From Cupriavidus oxalaticus (GTDB taxonomy: Bacteria; Pseudomonadota; Gammaproteobacteria; Burkholderiales; Burkholderiaceae): a DNA stretch of 64,000 bases. The position numbers and the translations under genes are program-made. This document shows, piece by piece, positions 9,334 through 18,580 of this stretch; positions within the stretch are counted from its first letter, which is position 1, and each line of letters opens with the position of its first letter. Location: assembly GCF_016894385.1 (NCBI RefSeq), contig NZ_CP069811.1, forward strand, positions 1 through 64,000. Reading direction: 5' to 3'. The notes under the pieces were generated by a model that did no database searches, was not told the origin of the DNA, and saw only the letters and a list, made by a program, of their open reading frames with translations.

Positions 9334-10587
9334 ATGCGTATGCAGATTGCCCGCAATGTGCTCTGGCTGGTCCTGGAGCGAGGCCTTCAGGTGGTGTTCG
9401 GCATTGTGAGCGTGGCCCTGATCGCACGCGCCGTCGGGCCTGCAGGCTTTGCGGAGTTCCAGTATGCGCAGTCGCTGGTGCTGATTGCCTCGGCGTTCGC
9501 GCTGATCTGCGGCAACGAAGTGGTCGTCCCGCGCCTGGTCGCCGACCAGGCGCCGGCCGCGCAGCACCGGCTGCTGGCCCATGTCTTCGGCTTGCGCGAG
9601 CTTGCCGCGATAGTGGGCTATGTGATGCTCGTGGCGGTCGTGGCAATGACGGAAACGGACAAAGTCATTGTCGTGATCGTCATCATCGTGGGCATTCCCA
9701 TGCTGTTCCGCGAACCGTTCGGCGCGGTGCGCTCATGGCTGCAGTCGCGTACCGACAGCCGCCCGGGCGTGGTCTTCGGCATGGTCGGCCTTGCCTTCCG
9801 GATGGTTGCAGTCGGGGCGCTTTACCTGGCGGGCACGAACTCGGCACCGGACTATGCCTGGGTGGTCGCCGTGGAATCCCTGCTGTTTGCCGTGCTGCTT
9901 GCCCGCTACTACCACAAGCGCAGCCCTCGCGTTGCGGTGCAGTTTGACTGGTCGCTGGCCCGGACGCTGCTGCGCGACGGCATGGTGTTCTGGATGGGCA
10001 TGATGCTGATGCTCTGTGCGAAGCGCGTCGATCAACTGCTGCTCAAGCCGCACATTCCCTTGGTCGAACTGGGTGCCTATGCGGCCTCCATGCAGGTCCT
10101 GGACAACTTCATGATGCTCGGCGCGATCGTCGCGAGCTCGTTGGCACCCATGATGATCTACGCGCAGCCGAGCCTCGCCCTGGTACGGCGCAACGTCGTG
10201 TACGCCACCGCGGGCATGGTCGCGATGGGGGTGGTGGGAGGCGGGCTGCTGGCCTACTGCTCGCCGTGGATCATCGCCCTGATCTACGGCGATCACTATG
10301 AGGCTGCGGCAAGCCTGCTGCGGCTTTCCGCGATGGCATCCGGACTGGTGTTTGCCGATGCGGCGCTGTCGCTGCTGGTGATTTACCTGCGCAAGCCCAA
10401 CTGGCTGGTGGAGAAATGGCTCCTGGTGCTTTGCACCATGGTTGTGGTGGACCTTATCGTGATCCCGACCTACGGTGCCCGCGGCGCCGTCTATGGCTAT
10501 ATCGCGGGCAATGCGGTGGCCGTGCTCGCCGGCATCGGATTCTTCCTGCGGTCCCGCGAGCCGGTGCCGGTGGAGCAGGCGGCATGA
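9334..10587 (+). CDS. Lipid-linked oligosaccharide flippase (Wzx-like, MOP superfamily)
   Basis: A 417-residue integral membrane protein. The ATG at 9334 is preceded by GGAG at 9321, which favours it over the upstream ATG at 9289. The N-terminus (IARNVLWLVLERGLQVVFGI) and the GPAGFAEFQYAQSLV motif after the first helix are typical of polysaccharide flippases of the Polysacc_synt family. About 12 hydrophobic segments follow, with polar loops such as the one around the SRTDSRPGVVFG motif. It would translocate undecaprenyl-pyrophosphate-linked repeat units across the inner membrane. The next gene, 45 bases downstream, is a candidate polymerase, so the pair provides the Wzx/Wzy functions. Confidence 0.88.
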   Translation: MRMQIARNVLWLVLERGLQVVFGIVSVALIARAVGPAGFAEFQYAQSLVLIASAFALICGNEVVVPRLVADQAPAAQHRLLAHVFGLRELAAIVGYVMLVAVVAMTETDKVIVVIVIIVGIPMLFREPFGAVRSWLQSRTDSRPGVVFGMVGLAFRMVAVGALYLAGTNSAPDYAWVVAVESLLFAVLLARYYHKRSPRVAVQFDWSLARTLLRDGMVFWMGMMLMLCAKRVDQLLLKPHIPLVELGAYAASMQVLDNFMMLGAIVASSLAPMMIYAQPSLALVRRNVVYATAGMVAMGVVGGGLLAYCSPWIIALIYGDHYEAAASLLRLSAMASGLVFADAALSLLVIYLRKPNWLVEKWLLVLCTMVVVDLIVIPTYGARGAVYGYIAGNAVAVLAGIGFFLRSREPVPVEQAA

Positions 10588-10632
10588 CCGCGGCGCGCCT
10601 GCAGTGGCCAATTCTTGCTTAGGGCTTCGACC

Positions 10633-11814
10633 ATGGAATACGCATCTTCCGCGTGGCATGTACTTAGCGCGACGCTCGTGCTGCTGGCAGGCGCGCTGGT
10701 GACGGTGAGCGTGGGCCGAAGGTTTGGCACGCGGCCAAAATGGGCGCTCCTGCTCTACGCCTGGCACACGATCTTCTGCATCGCCTACGCAAAGCTGGTG
10801 ATGGAGACCGGCGGGGATGCAGCGGACTACTTCGAGGCTTCGCTGCTGCCGTCACCGGAGTTCTCCATCGGCACGCGCGCCGTAAGCTACTTCACCCATA
10901 TCTTCTCGCAGTATCTTGGCTTCTCGTATCTCGGGGTATTTCTTGTCTTCAACATCTTCGGGACGATCGGCCTGCTGGCATTCGACGCGGTGCTGCGGAC
11001 AGTGACTGCGGGCAGGAGCCGGTTCCTGCGGGGCCTGGCCATGGTGATCGTGCTGTTGCCCTCGGTCAGCTTCTGGAGCGCTGCCATCGGCAAGGATTCG
11101 GTGGCCTTCATGGCAACCAGCCTTGCGCTGTGGGCAAGCTTGTCCATGCCGCGCCGCAGCTGGCTCATGATCATCGCCATCACGTGCATGTTCCTGGTGC
11201 GGCCGCACATCGCGGCGGTGATGATCCTGTCGCTGGCGGCCGCGATGGTGATCTCGTCGAAGATGGGCTGGAAGTGGCGGGTTGCGCTGGTCAGCGTGGC
11301 AATGGTCGCAACCGCGGCCATCGTGCCATTCACCATGCAGTATGCGGGCCTGGGAGAGGCGAAGGATGCCGCCACCATCGAGGCGTATGTCGAAACGCGC
11401 CAGGGCTACAACCAGGAGGGCGGCGGCGGTATCGATATCGCCGGCATGTCGCTGCCGATGCAGCTCTTCACTTATGTCTTCCGGCCTTTGCCGTACGAGG
11501 CGAACGGCATCTTCGGGCTGGCGGCGTCGCTGGACAACGTGGTGCTGCTGCTGCTTGCCGTGCTTGGCATCTGGGGCATGATCCACCGGCGGGGCAGCCG
11601 CGTGGTACTGAAGAACCAGGCGTTCCTCTGGATCTACTGCATCGGCGCCTGGCTGATCCTGGCGCCGATGACAGCGAACCTGGGCATCTCCGTGCGGCAG
11701 AAGTGGATGTTCGTGCCGATGCTGGTCTGCCTGCTGATCTGCAGCATCAGGGAGAGGCAGGCCGGGCGCCGCGCTCCGGCGGCGGAGTACCGGCCCCGCG
11801 TCAGCAGCCGCTGA
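10633..11814 (+). CDS. Polytopic membrane protein, candidate O-unit/EPS polymerase (Wzy-like)
   Basis: A 393-residue protein with about ten predicted membrane helices. The ATG at 10633 has AGGG 9 bases upstream; an in-frame TTG at 10615 is less likely. Wzy proteins are poorly conserved. The call rests on topology, the large loop between helices (around EAKDAATIEAYVETRQGYNQ), and position directly after the flippase in a locus that needs a polymerase. Motifs such as LLPSVSFWSAAIGKDSVAFM and FLVRPHIA occur in EPS-locus membrane proteins of this kind. It could instead be an accessory membrane protein. Confidence 0.7.
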   Translation: MEYASSAWHVLSATLVLLAGALVTVSVGRRFGTRPKWALLLYAWHTIFCIAYAKLVMETGGDAADYFEASLLPSPEFSIGTRAVSYFTHIFSQYLGFSYLGVFLVFNIFGTIGLLAFDAVLRTVTAGRSRFLRGLAMVIVLLPSVSFWSAAIGKDSVAFMATSLALWASLSMPRRSWLMIIAITCMFLVRPHIAAVMILSLAAAMVISSKMGWKWRVALVSVAMVATAAIVPFTMQYAGLGEAKDAATIEAYVETRQGYNQEGGGGIDIAGMSLPMQLFTYVFRPLPYEANGIFGLAASLDNVVLLLLAVLGIWGMIHRRGSRVVLKNQAFLWIYCIGAWLILAPMTANLGISVRQKWMFVPMLVCLLICSIRERQAGRRAPAAEYRPRVSSR

Positions 11815-11847
11815 ATTGCCAGCCGCCGAATTGGCAGCCGCTGGCAA
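11807..11847. repeat. 15-bp tandem repeat, about 2.7 copies
   Basis: GCCGCTGAATTGCCA, GCCGCCGAATTGGCA and GCCGCTGGCAA follow one another across the polymerase stop codon into the convergent gap. Probably slippage-derived. Confidence 0.7.
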
Positions 11848-11876
11848 CCCGAGCCGCGCCGGCGCTGCCCGGCAGG

Positions 11877-12959
11877 TCAGGTGTTGGCCAATGTCTTGGC
11901 GAGCGGCATCTTCCCACCGATCCGGCGATTGATATAGACGCGCATTGGCTTCTCGACGGCGAGATGCAGCACGATGGCGATGCCGACAGTCAGCGCAAGC
12001 AGCAACGCTGCCTGCACTATCCCCGGCAGGGTGGCCACCGCTGCCACCTTGCCGCGCGCGAACTCGAACATGTATTGGGGAATGCGTTGCACGATGTAGA
12101 TGCAGTACGAGACTTCGCCGAGGAACACCAGGCTGCGCAGCGACAGGACGCGGGTCAGTGCGTCCTTGTGGTAGGACAGGCAGAACACCAGCCCGGCCGA
12201 GCCCGCTACGAACAGGACATCCAGGCCCAGGCTGATGCCTAGCGAGCACACGCATAGCGACAGCATGCCGCCGGCGCGGAAGCCCTCATGGCGCGGCATC
12301 GCTTCGCGCAGCCGGCAGAGCAGAACGCCCAGCAGGAATTCGGGGACCAGCCGGGCCAGGCCGCCGCTCAGCGACAAGTGATCGGGAGAGGTGGCTTCCA
12401 CCACTGCCAGCGCCGCCAGGGCCATGCCGCCGGCCAGCAGGATGCGGGCCCTGCTCAGGCGAGGTGCTACCAGCAAGAAGAGCGGGAAGAATACGTAGGC
12501 GAACCATTCGGCGCTGACCGACCAGTCGACGTCATTCCATCCGCTCTCGCCCGCGTAGCGCCACGCGCCCAGCATCAGCATTTCGCGCAGGAAGGTGGGC
12601 GCGGTATAGCCGCCCGTGCCGAGGTTGTGTGTGTGCAGCAGCAGATCGCGGGCGATCACGGCGAGCGCGAAGGCGAACAGGCAGACAAGGTAGACCGGGT
12701 AGATGCGGGCGATCCGCGCCACGATGAACCGCTTCCACGAAATCGTCTTGCCCGGCGCCGGATCGTAGTTGTAGGCGAGGATGAAGCCGCTGAGGATAAA
12801 GAAGCCGTCGACGCCCAGGTAGCCGTGGTCGAACCAGGTGCTGGTGAAGCCGATGTCGAAGAGCGTGCCTTCCGCCCCGTAGGCATGGAACCAGTGCCTG
12901 CACAGCACCCATAAGGCCAGGAACAGCCGCAGGCTCGTAAGAGGTTTGAATTGTTGCAT
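11877..12959 (-). CDS. Acyltransferase-3 family membrane protein (OafA/ExoZ-like)
   Basis: A 360-residue protein with about ten membrane helices. I chose the ATG at 12959 (MQQFKPLTSLRLFLALWVL) because AGGGG lies about 7 bases upstream; the frame runs 23 codons further without a site. Family hallmarks are the opening LTSLRLFLALWVLCRHWFH with the catalytic-type His in the first helix, the GYLGVDGFFILSGFILAYNY motif after it, and RFIVARIARIYPVY. Such enzymes O-acetylate or succinylate sugars of the growing polysaccharide at the inner membrane. It is downstream of the flavoprotein and ATP-grasp genes on the same strand (96-base gap), so probably the last gene of that operon. Confidence 0.9.
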   Translation of the reverse strand: MQQFKPLTSLRLFLALWVLCRHWFHAYGAEGTLFDIGFTSTWFDHGYLGVDGFFILSGFILAYNYDPAPGKTISWKRFIVARIARIYPVYLVCLFAFALAVIARDLLLHTHNLGTGGYTAPTFLREMLMLGAWRYAGESGWNDVDWSVSAEWFAYVFFPLFLLVAPRLSRARILLAGGMALAALAVVEATSPDHLSLSGGLARLVPEFLLGVLLCRLREAMPRHEGFRAGGMLSLCVCSLGISLGLDVLFVAGSAGLVFCLSYHKDALTRVLSLRSLVFLGEVSYCIYIVQRIPQYMFEFARGKVAAVATLPGIVQAALLLALTVGIAIVLHLAVEKPMRVYINRRIGGKMPLAKTLANT

Positions 12960-13055
12960 CGCAGGGCCCCTGTGTACTGGATGCCAGGCCCGCTGGCACC
13001 CGTTTGCGGGTGCCGTGGCATGGGCCATGGCGTGCTTGCGCGTGCCCGGCCTGTC

Positions 13056-14369
13056 CTATTCGGCCGGGAGCTTCGCTTCCTGGAGAGCCGCCGGCGGGTG
13101 CGTCAACGCGCCGTGGCTGCCTTCGGCACGGGCCTGAGGCACGCCAGTCGGCTCGAAGAGGCGGCTGCCGCCCTCGGCTGCATGGCAACGGCTGACATGT
13201 CGCGCAATGCGCGGCGCGGCATGCTTGGCGCCGTAGACAAAGCGCAGTACCGGGCCGAAGCTCATCGCCGCAGCGGGTCCGGTGATGTAAAGGCCCGGCA
13301 CCTGCGATTCGAAGTTGTGCGACACGTCGGGCCAGCCGTCGACGAGCGAGAGCCCGGCGACGATCTCCGGCGACAGGAAGGGGTGCCTTGCCAGATCGAC
13401 CCTGAAGCCGGTGGCGACGACGACGTGGTCGCCGGTGACGGTTGCCGGGCCGCTGTCGCGGCTCACCTCCAGCACCACCTCGCCGTTGCGGACGGCGCCA
13501 TGCCGGACGGTGGTCTGCAACTGGATGTCGACCTTGCCTATCACGCGGTCGCGCAGCCACCACGCGCCTGAGGGTCCGAACGATGTCTCGGCGATACGCC
13601 TGCGCAGCCGCTGCCCGAGCGGCCGGAACAGGTACGGGAATTCCGACAGGACGTAGGGATACCAGCCCGGGGCCAGCCCGCCTTCGGGATGGAGCATCCG
13701 CGAGATCAGGCTGCGGTCGACTTCCGGATCCTTGTTCCAGGTAATGATGCTGTCGCGGACCAGCACACGGACATGGGCGCCAAGTTCATTGAACAGCGCC
13801 GCCAGGCCGAATGCCGACTGCCCGCCGCCGACGATCACGATGCGCTTGCCGCGTGCCCAGGTGAGGTTGCCGATCTCGCCGGAGTGCAGCACATGCGGCC
13901 TCGGCAGCCCTTGCAAGGCCGGCGGCGTGTGCTCGAAGCCCTTGAGCCCGAGGGCAATTACCGCACGCCGCGCCAGCAGCGCGTCGCCGTCGCTCAGGGA
14001 TACGCGGAAGCCGTCGTGCTGGCGGCGCAGCTCGGTGACTTCCACCGGGCGCACGTGGCTGACCAGTTGCGACTGGAACCAGAGCCCGTACTCGACAAAC
14101 CGCTCCAGCGGCAAGCGCATGCCGATCGGGGCATACGGCAGGTGCATGCGCCGGGAGTAATCCTCCAGCCTGTAGCCGGAGTGGGGCGCATACAGGTCCG
14201 AGGCAAAGGCCTCGGAGCGCATCAGCATCCCGGGCGGCATGAAATTGCGCCAGGCAAGCATCGGCTCGCCGAGCACCTGGTGGGGCACGCCAAGATGGCT
14301 CAGGTGTGCCGAGATCGACAAGCCGTACGGGCCGGCCCCGATGATCGCGGTATCTGTGGTCGACGTCAT
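13056..14369 (-). CDS. FAD/NAD(P)-binding oxidoreductase, N-hydroxylating/flavin-monooxygenase-like
   Basis: A 437-residue flavoprotein. The ATG at 14369 overlaps the upstream gene's stop (ATGA). The FAD-binding Rossmann motif AIIGAGPYGLSISAHL is at the N-terminus, and a second dinucleotide motif, IVIVGGGQSAFGLAALF, lies near residue 185. Between them the LAWRNFMPPGMLMRSEAFAS stretch resembles the family of lysine/ornithine N-monooxygenase-like proteins (SidA/IucD relatives) and related NAD(P)-binding proteins. The substrate is unknown; location in the EPS locus next to an ATP-grasp ligase suggests modification of an amino-acid or amide substituent, which is inference only. Confidence 0.85.
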   Translation of the reverse strand: MTSTTDTAIIGAGPYGLSISAHLSHLGVPHQVLGEPMLAWRNFMPPGMLMRSEAFASDLYAPHSGYRLEDYSRRMHLPYAPIGMRLPLERFVEYGLWFQSQLVSHVRPVEVTELRRQHDGFRVSLSDGDALLARRAVIALGLKGFEHTPPALQGLPRPHVLHSGEIGNLTWARGKRIVIVGGGQSAFGLAALFNELGAHVRVLVRDSIITWNKDPEVDRSLISRMLHPEGGLAPGWYPYVLSEFPYLFRPLGQRLRRRIAETSFGPSGAWWLRDRVIGKVDIQLQTTVRHGAVRNGEVVLEVSRDSGPATVTGDHVVVATGFRVDLARHPFLSPEIVAGLSLVDGWPDVSHNFESQVPGLYITGPAAAMSFGPVLRFVYGAKHAAPRIARHVSRCHAAEGGSRLFEPTGVPQARAEGSHGALTHPPAALQEAKLPAE

Positions 14370-15571
14370 TGCTGTTCCTGTTGGACCTGCTCGCGACGAT
14401 TGGAAGGAAACCAGCCGTTCCACCACTGACGCACGCGTTCGAGCGGCGGGTTCAGGCAGTAGTGATGAATGGCCGGCAGCGGGTCATCCCAGCGCAGATA
14501 GCCGTCAAAGGTTTGTGCCCCGGGCGGCATCAGGCCAGCCGGCGCCCCGCGGATGTACGTGGCGCGCCAGACTGCGCCAGGCCTGGCGGGGCCGCGCGGC
14601 AAGTCGGGCAGCTCCAGTTCATGGCGATACGCCGCCAGCGGGATGTTGACGCCGCACAGCGTGGCGATCTCTTCCTGCCAGTCGATCCGCCCGACGGTTG
14701 GCTCGATCATCACGAAGCGCCGGTGCTTGTCGTCCCACTTGTACTCCATGCTGCCCATGCCGTCGAAGCCGGCACGCCTGGCGAAGGCGAGCGTGATCCG
14801 CCCGAGTTCCGCGTGGGCTTCCGGCGCGCCGACGCAGACGGCGGTGCTGCCGATCTCAGGCGGCCAGCAGGCCAGCTTCCTGCCCGTAAACACCGCTGAC
14901 GCCTTGCCGTTCTTGCCGCGGTAGAAGAGGGTGAAATAGATATTGCTCTGCGGGCCGTCGATCCACTCCTGCGCCACGATGCCGCCAGGGGTGCGCAGCA
15001 TGGCGCGGGCATGTTCCTGCCCCTCGGCCAGCGATTCCACGCGGATGGCGCGCTCCTTGTCGCCGCTCAGCGCCTGGCGCTTGTCGTCGGGCTTGATCAC
15101 GCAGGGAAAGCGCAGCGAAGAGAGCTGAGGCACGTCGAACTGGTCATTCAGGATGACCGTGCGGGGTACCGGGAAGTCATGGTCCTGCGCAAAGCGGTGA
15201 AAGGCGGCCTTGCTGCTGAGCATCCGCACGCCCTGCGCGGACGGCAGGCGGAACCGGTACCACTGCGACAATTCCTCGCGCGCTTCCGAGACACTGTGCA
15301 CGGCATCCTCGTCAGTCAGGTACAACACTGGCCGGTGCCCCAGCTGGCGCGCCAGCGCAATCATGTCATCGATGAAGTCGCGCCCCACGAAGCTGCGAAT
15401 GCCATGCCGGCGGGCATGGCGCGACCAGAGCGCCGCCGCAGCACGCTTCGTTTCCGCCACGACCACGGGAATCCCCTGGTTGCCCAGAGACCGCACCAGT
15501 CCAAGCCCGCCGAGTTGCCCACCGACGACTACCGCCGCGGGCATCCCTGCCGCATCGAGCCTGCTTTTCAT
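14366..15571 (-). CDS. ATP-grasp domain protein, carboxylate-amine ligase-like
   Basis: About 401 residues. Two adjacent ATGs (15574 and 15571) are possible; TGGAG lies just upstream and suits 15571 better. The N-terminus is a Rossmann-like pre-ATP-grasp domain (PAAVVVGGQLGGLGLVRSLG), followed by an ATP-grasp core (FPCVIKPDDK, EWIDGPQSNIY, GSMEYKWD for metal and nucleotide binding). Enzymes of this family join a carboxylate to an amine through an acyl-phosphate. In this locus a role in attaching an amino acid to a uronic acid, or making an amino-acid substituent, is possible but not shown. First gene of the leftward three-gene operon with the flavoprotein and the acyltransferase. Confidence 0.82.
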   Translation of the reverse strand: MKSRLDAAGMPAAVVVGGQLGGLGLVRSLGNQGIPVVVAETKRAAAALWSRHARRHGIRSFVGRDFIDDMIALARQLGHRPVLYLTDEDAVHSVSEAREELSQWYRFRLPSAQGVRMLSSKAAFHRFAQDHDFPVPRTVILNDQFDVPQLSSLRFPCVIKPDDKRQALSGDKERAIRVESLAEGQEHARAMLRTPGGIVAQEWIDGPQSNIYFTLFYRGKNGKASAVFTGRKLACWPPEIGSTAVCVGAPEAHAELGRITLAFARRAGFDGMGSMEYKWDDKHRRFVMIEPTVGRIDWQEEIATLCGVNIPLAAYRHELELPDLPRGPARPGAVWRATYIRGAPAGLMPPGAQTFDGYLRWDDPLPAIHHYCLNPPLERVRQWWNGWFPSNRREQVQQEQQ

Positions 15572-15909
15572 CATGATCTCCAGGAGGGAACAAGGCTGTC
15601 CAGCACAGCGGGTGCGCAGAGGAATGCCGGGTTTGGTCCGCGCGCCCATTGGCTGACATCGGCCAACACACGCAAGGGGGTGTGCACCGGGTCGACACCG
15701 CAAATCTAGATCTAGGCAAACGGGGTATCCGTACGGGGCCACACATACGCCGGCTTCGCCACAGCAACACGCCGCGTGCGGCCTTGCCGGCGGCCCTCCT
15801 ACCATCCCGAAGCATGAATGCAGCTCCACCCTAAGGCTACTGTCGGCGCCGTGCATGATGGTGCCAAATGCAAGGCAATGGCGTTGCACACGATTGCCAA
15901 GGGGGGGAC
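15572..15909. other. Divergent intergenic region (ATP-grasp gene / GINT1-like gene)
   Basis: This 338-base gap presumably carries both promoters. A local AT-rich patch at about 15703-15720 (CAAATCTAGATCTAGGC, containing the palindrome TAGATCTA) is the only distinctive feature. No RNA gene or credible small protein seen. Confidence 0.5.
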
Positions 15910-17457
15910 ATGTCCGGTCAGTTTCCAGAGGCCGCTGCGCCGCAGGGCCTGGTCATCGTGGTCGCGGTGACCGCGAACGAGCCCGCAGGCTGGGAGGCAT
16001 CCGTGATACAGCGCCTGCGTGCCTCCGGCACCAGCCGCATCGTCGTGCGAGCTCCGGATGCGATGCGCCTGCCCGGCAAGGCCGGCGGTGCCTCCGGTGG
16101 CGTGCCTGCGCAGCAGGAGCAGCAGGAGCAGCAGGCATGCGGGCCGGTGACGGCGATCGTCGACCTCACCGGCGAGCTCGATACGGGCTGGTGCGGCCAC
16201 GCCGTCGAGGGCGTATGGCGTCTCTGCGACGGACGCGGGCTGCCACCGGGCGATCCGTACCACGGCCTGGAAACCCACGCCAATGGCGCCGGCATCGTGC
16301 TGGAACTGGTGGCCTGGAAGGATGCGGGCGTATTCCTGGTCGACACCGCCCGCGGCTATGCCGAACCCTGCGAGAAGATTCCGCGCGAACGTCTTGCCGT
16401 CATGGGCGCGTCGCTGCTCGACGGTGCGCTGCGCGAGATCCGTGCCCTTGGCGGGCTGGCCGGGCGTGCGGCGTGGCAGGGGAAGCGGCGGGCGCGCCCC
16501 GCCGCATGGCAGCGCTTGCTCTGGCGCACGCGCGCGCTCGCCGCTCACGCGGCCATCCAGCTCAAGGGGTTCCTGCTGGTCGAGCACTGGATGATCGGGC
16601 TCGTCGACATGACGTTTGCCGAGGCCGTGCGCGCGCAGCAGCTGCCGGTGCGCTGGCTTGGCACGCGCACGTCTTCGCATTGCTGGGCTGATCCCTTCGG
16701 CGTGCCAGGCAGGCCAGACGAAATCTATTGCGAGGAAGTCGACCTGCGCGAGGGGCTCGGCCGCATCGTCAGGCTGAAGCTGGGCGCGCACGATGTGCCG
16801 ACCGGTGCCGGGCAGGTCGATCTGGGACTGCCGGGGCATCTGTCGTTTCCGTACCTGTTCCGCCACGACGGCGCGCTGTACTGCGTGGCCGAGTCGTCGC
16901 AGAGCCGGCGCTGCGTGCTGAACCGCCAGGACGAGGCAGGCGGCTGGCAGCAGGTCGCCGTGCTGCTGGAAGACGTCGCGGCGGTCGACCCCACCATCTT
17001 CGAGCATGACGGCCGCTTCTGGCTGCTCTACACCGATGTCGCGATGGGGCAGTTCGACAACGTCTGCCTGTGCCATGCCGACAACCTGCTCGGGCCATGG
17101 CAACCGCACGCGCAGAACCCGGTCAGGTTCGACAATATGTCGGCGCGCGCGGCCGGCTCGGTGGTGCGCGATGCCGGCCAACTGCTGCGGGTGGCGCAGG
17201 TGTGCAAGAGCGGCTACGGGCAGGCCATCGCGGTCAACCGCATCGTGCATTGCACGCCGGAGTTCTACCGGGAAGAGACCGTGGGGTGCGTCATGCCCGA
17301 TGGCGATCGCCTCAACCCGGATGGCCTGCATACCCTGTCGGACTGGGGCGACCGCGTCGTGGTCGATGGCAAGCGCCACCTGTTCGACGCAGGCCTGCTC
17401 TGGCACCGGATCCTGACCCGTGCCGGCCGTGCCTTGCGCCTGCCGGCGCCTACTTGA
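15910..17457 (+). CDS. GINT1-like protein with beta-propeller (GH32/43/62-like) domain, putative sugar transferase
   Basis: A 515-residue cytosolic protein. The ATG at 15910 follows a run of G that can pair with the ribosome, which favours it over the ATG at 15868. The N-terminal third is poorly conserved and contains a Gln/Glu repeat (AQQEQQEQQ) encoded by a 9-bp CAGCAGGAG repeat at about 16110-16135. From about residue 265 the sequence fits the five-bladed propeller seen in glucosamine-inositolphosphorylceramide-transferase-like proteins of bacterial polysaccharide loci: SFPYLFRHDGALYCVAES, VDPTIFEHDGRFWLLYTD, then GPW. The bacterial function is not established. It overlaps the convergent glycosyltransferase by 8 bases at the 3' end. 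Confidence 0.7.
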   Translation: MSGQFPEAAAPQGLVIVVAVTANEPAGWEASVIQRLRASGTSRIVVRAPDAMRLPGKAGGASGGVPAQQEQQEQQACGPVTAIVDLTGELDTGWCGHAVEGVWRLCDGRGLPPGDPYHGLETHANGAGIVLELVAWKDAGVFLVDTARGYAEPCEKIPRERLAVMGASLLDGALREIRALGGLAGRAAWQGKRRARPAAWQRLLWRTRALAAHAAIQLKGFLLVEHWMIGLVDMTFAEAVRAQQLPVRWLGTRTSSHCWADPFGVPGRPDEIYCEEVDLREGLGRIVRLKLGAHDVPTGAGQVDLGLPGHLSFPYLFRHDGALYCVAESSQSRRCVLNRQDEAGGWQQVAVLLEDVAAVDPTIFEHDGRFWLLYTDVAMGQFDNVCLCHADNLLGPWQPHAQNPVRFDNMSARAAGSVVRDAGQLLRVAQVCKSGYGQAIAVNRIVHCTPEFYREETVGCVMPDGDRLNPDGLHTLSDWGDRVVVDGKRHLFDAGLLWHRILTRAGRALRLPAPT

Positions 17458-18568
17458 AGCCCATCTCGCGAAGCATCACGGCGTTGACCTTGTGCACGTC
17501 GTACTTGGCCTCGGCGATCTGGCGGGAGCGCTGGCCCATGCGCACGACGCGCTCCCAGTCCTCGATCAGCTGCATCATGGCCTGCTCCAGCGCGCCGACG
17601 GACTTGACCGGCACCAGCACGCCGTTGTCGCCGTCGACCACGGTTTCGCGGCAGCCGGGGGCATCGGTGGTGATGACCGGGCGGCCCATTGCCATGGCTT
17701 CGAGCACGGAGCGCGGCGTGCCTTCGCCGTACGAGGGCAGCACATAGACGTTGCAGCCGGCGATGGCGGGCCGCACATCCGACAGGCGCCCGAGGTAGTC
17801 GACGGTGCCGTCCGCGATCCAGGCGTCCAGCTCGTGCTGCGCGATGGCATCCGGGCTGGCGTCGATGAAGCCTGCCAGGCTGAAGCGGGCGCCGGCGCGA
17901 CGGGCCCTGACCCGCCGCGCCGCCTCGGCATACTCGCGCACGCCCTTGTCGCCAAGCAGGCGCGCGATCAGCAGGAAGCGCGGACCGTCGTCGGGCAGGG
18001 GCGCCACCTGGAAGCTGCCGACGTCCACGCCCGAGCCGTTGACGATGCACGAACGCTTGCCTGCGGGCAGGATATTCAGCCGGCGGAACAGGGCCTCGTC
18101 GTCAGGATTCTGGAAAAAGGTCGTATGCGCGCGGCCGAGCGCCAGCGCATACAATCGCTGCACCACCGCACGCAGACGGCTTCTGCCACTGTCCTCGCGG
18201 AACGCGTAGCCAAGCCCGGTGATCAGGGCGAAGCGGCGCGGCACGCGCGCCAGCCAGGCGGCCAGCAAGCCATAGATCACCGGCTTGATGGTGTAGCACA
18301 TCACGCTGTCCGGACGGATCCGCCGCATCAGCCGATGCAGCGCGAGCAGCGAGCGGGCATCGGCCAGCGGGTTCATGCCGGTGCGTTCGAGGGCTACGTC
18401 ATGCACGATCACGCCGCGCGACTCCAGCGCGGTGCGCACCGGGGCGCCCGCGGGCAGGCCCGGTGCCGCCACATGCATCTCCACGCCCTTTTCCTGCAAG
18501 GCCGCGATGAGCGGACCGCGAAAATTGAGCAGTGACTCGCCGAAGCTGGCGATCATCAGGAAGCGCAT
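17450..18568 (-). CDS. Glycosyltransferase family 4, PglA-like
   Basis: A 372-residue GT-B glycosyltransferase. The N-terminus (MRFLMIASFGESLLNFRGPL) and FALITGLGYAF resemble PglA/WbpY-type enzymes that add GalNAc or similar to undecaprenyl-PP-diNAcBac or -FucNAc. The C-terminal donor-binding domain has SYGEGTPRSVLEAMAMG (about residue 280), the E-x7-E signature of the GT4 family. It would act in the cytoplasm on the lipid-linked acceptor, plausibly as the second sugar transferase after the PglC-like enzyme at 27053. It is downstream of the asparagine-synthetase-like gene on the same strand, separated by 12 bases. Confidence 0.88.
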   Translation of the reverse strand: MRFLMIASFGESLLNFRGPLIAALQEKGVEMHVAAPGLPAGAPVRTALESRGVIVHDVALERTGMNPLADARSLLALHRLMRRIRPDSVMCYTIKPVIYGLLAAWLARVPRRFALITGLGYAFREDSGRSRLRAVVQRLYALALGRAHTTFFQNPDDEALFRRLNILPAGKRSCIVNGSGVDVGSFQVAPLPDDGPRFLLIARLLGDKGVREYAEAARRVRARRAGARFSLAGFIDASPDAIAQHELDAWIADGTVDYLGRLSDVRPAIAGCNVYVLPSYGEGTPRSVLEAMAMGRPVITTDAPGCRETVVDGDNGVLVPVKSVGALEQAMMQLIEDWERVVRMGQRSRQIAEAKYDVHKVNAVMLREMGFK

Positions 18569-18580
18569 GCCGGTCTCCCG

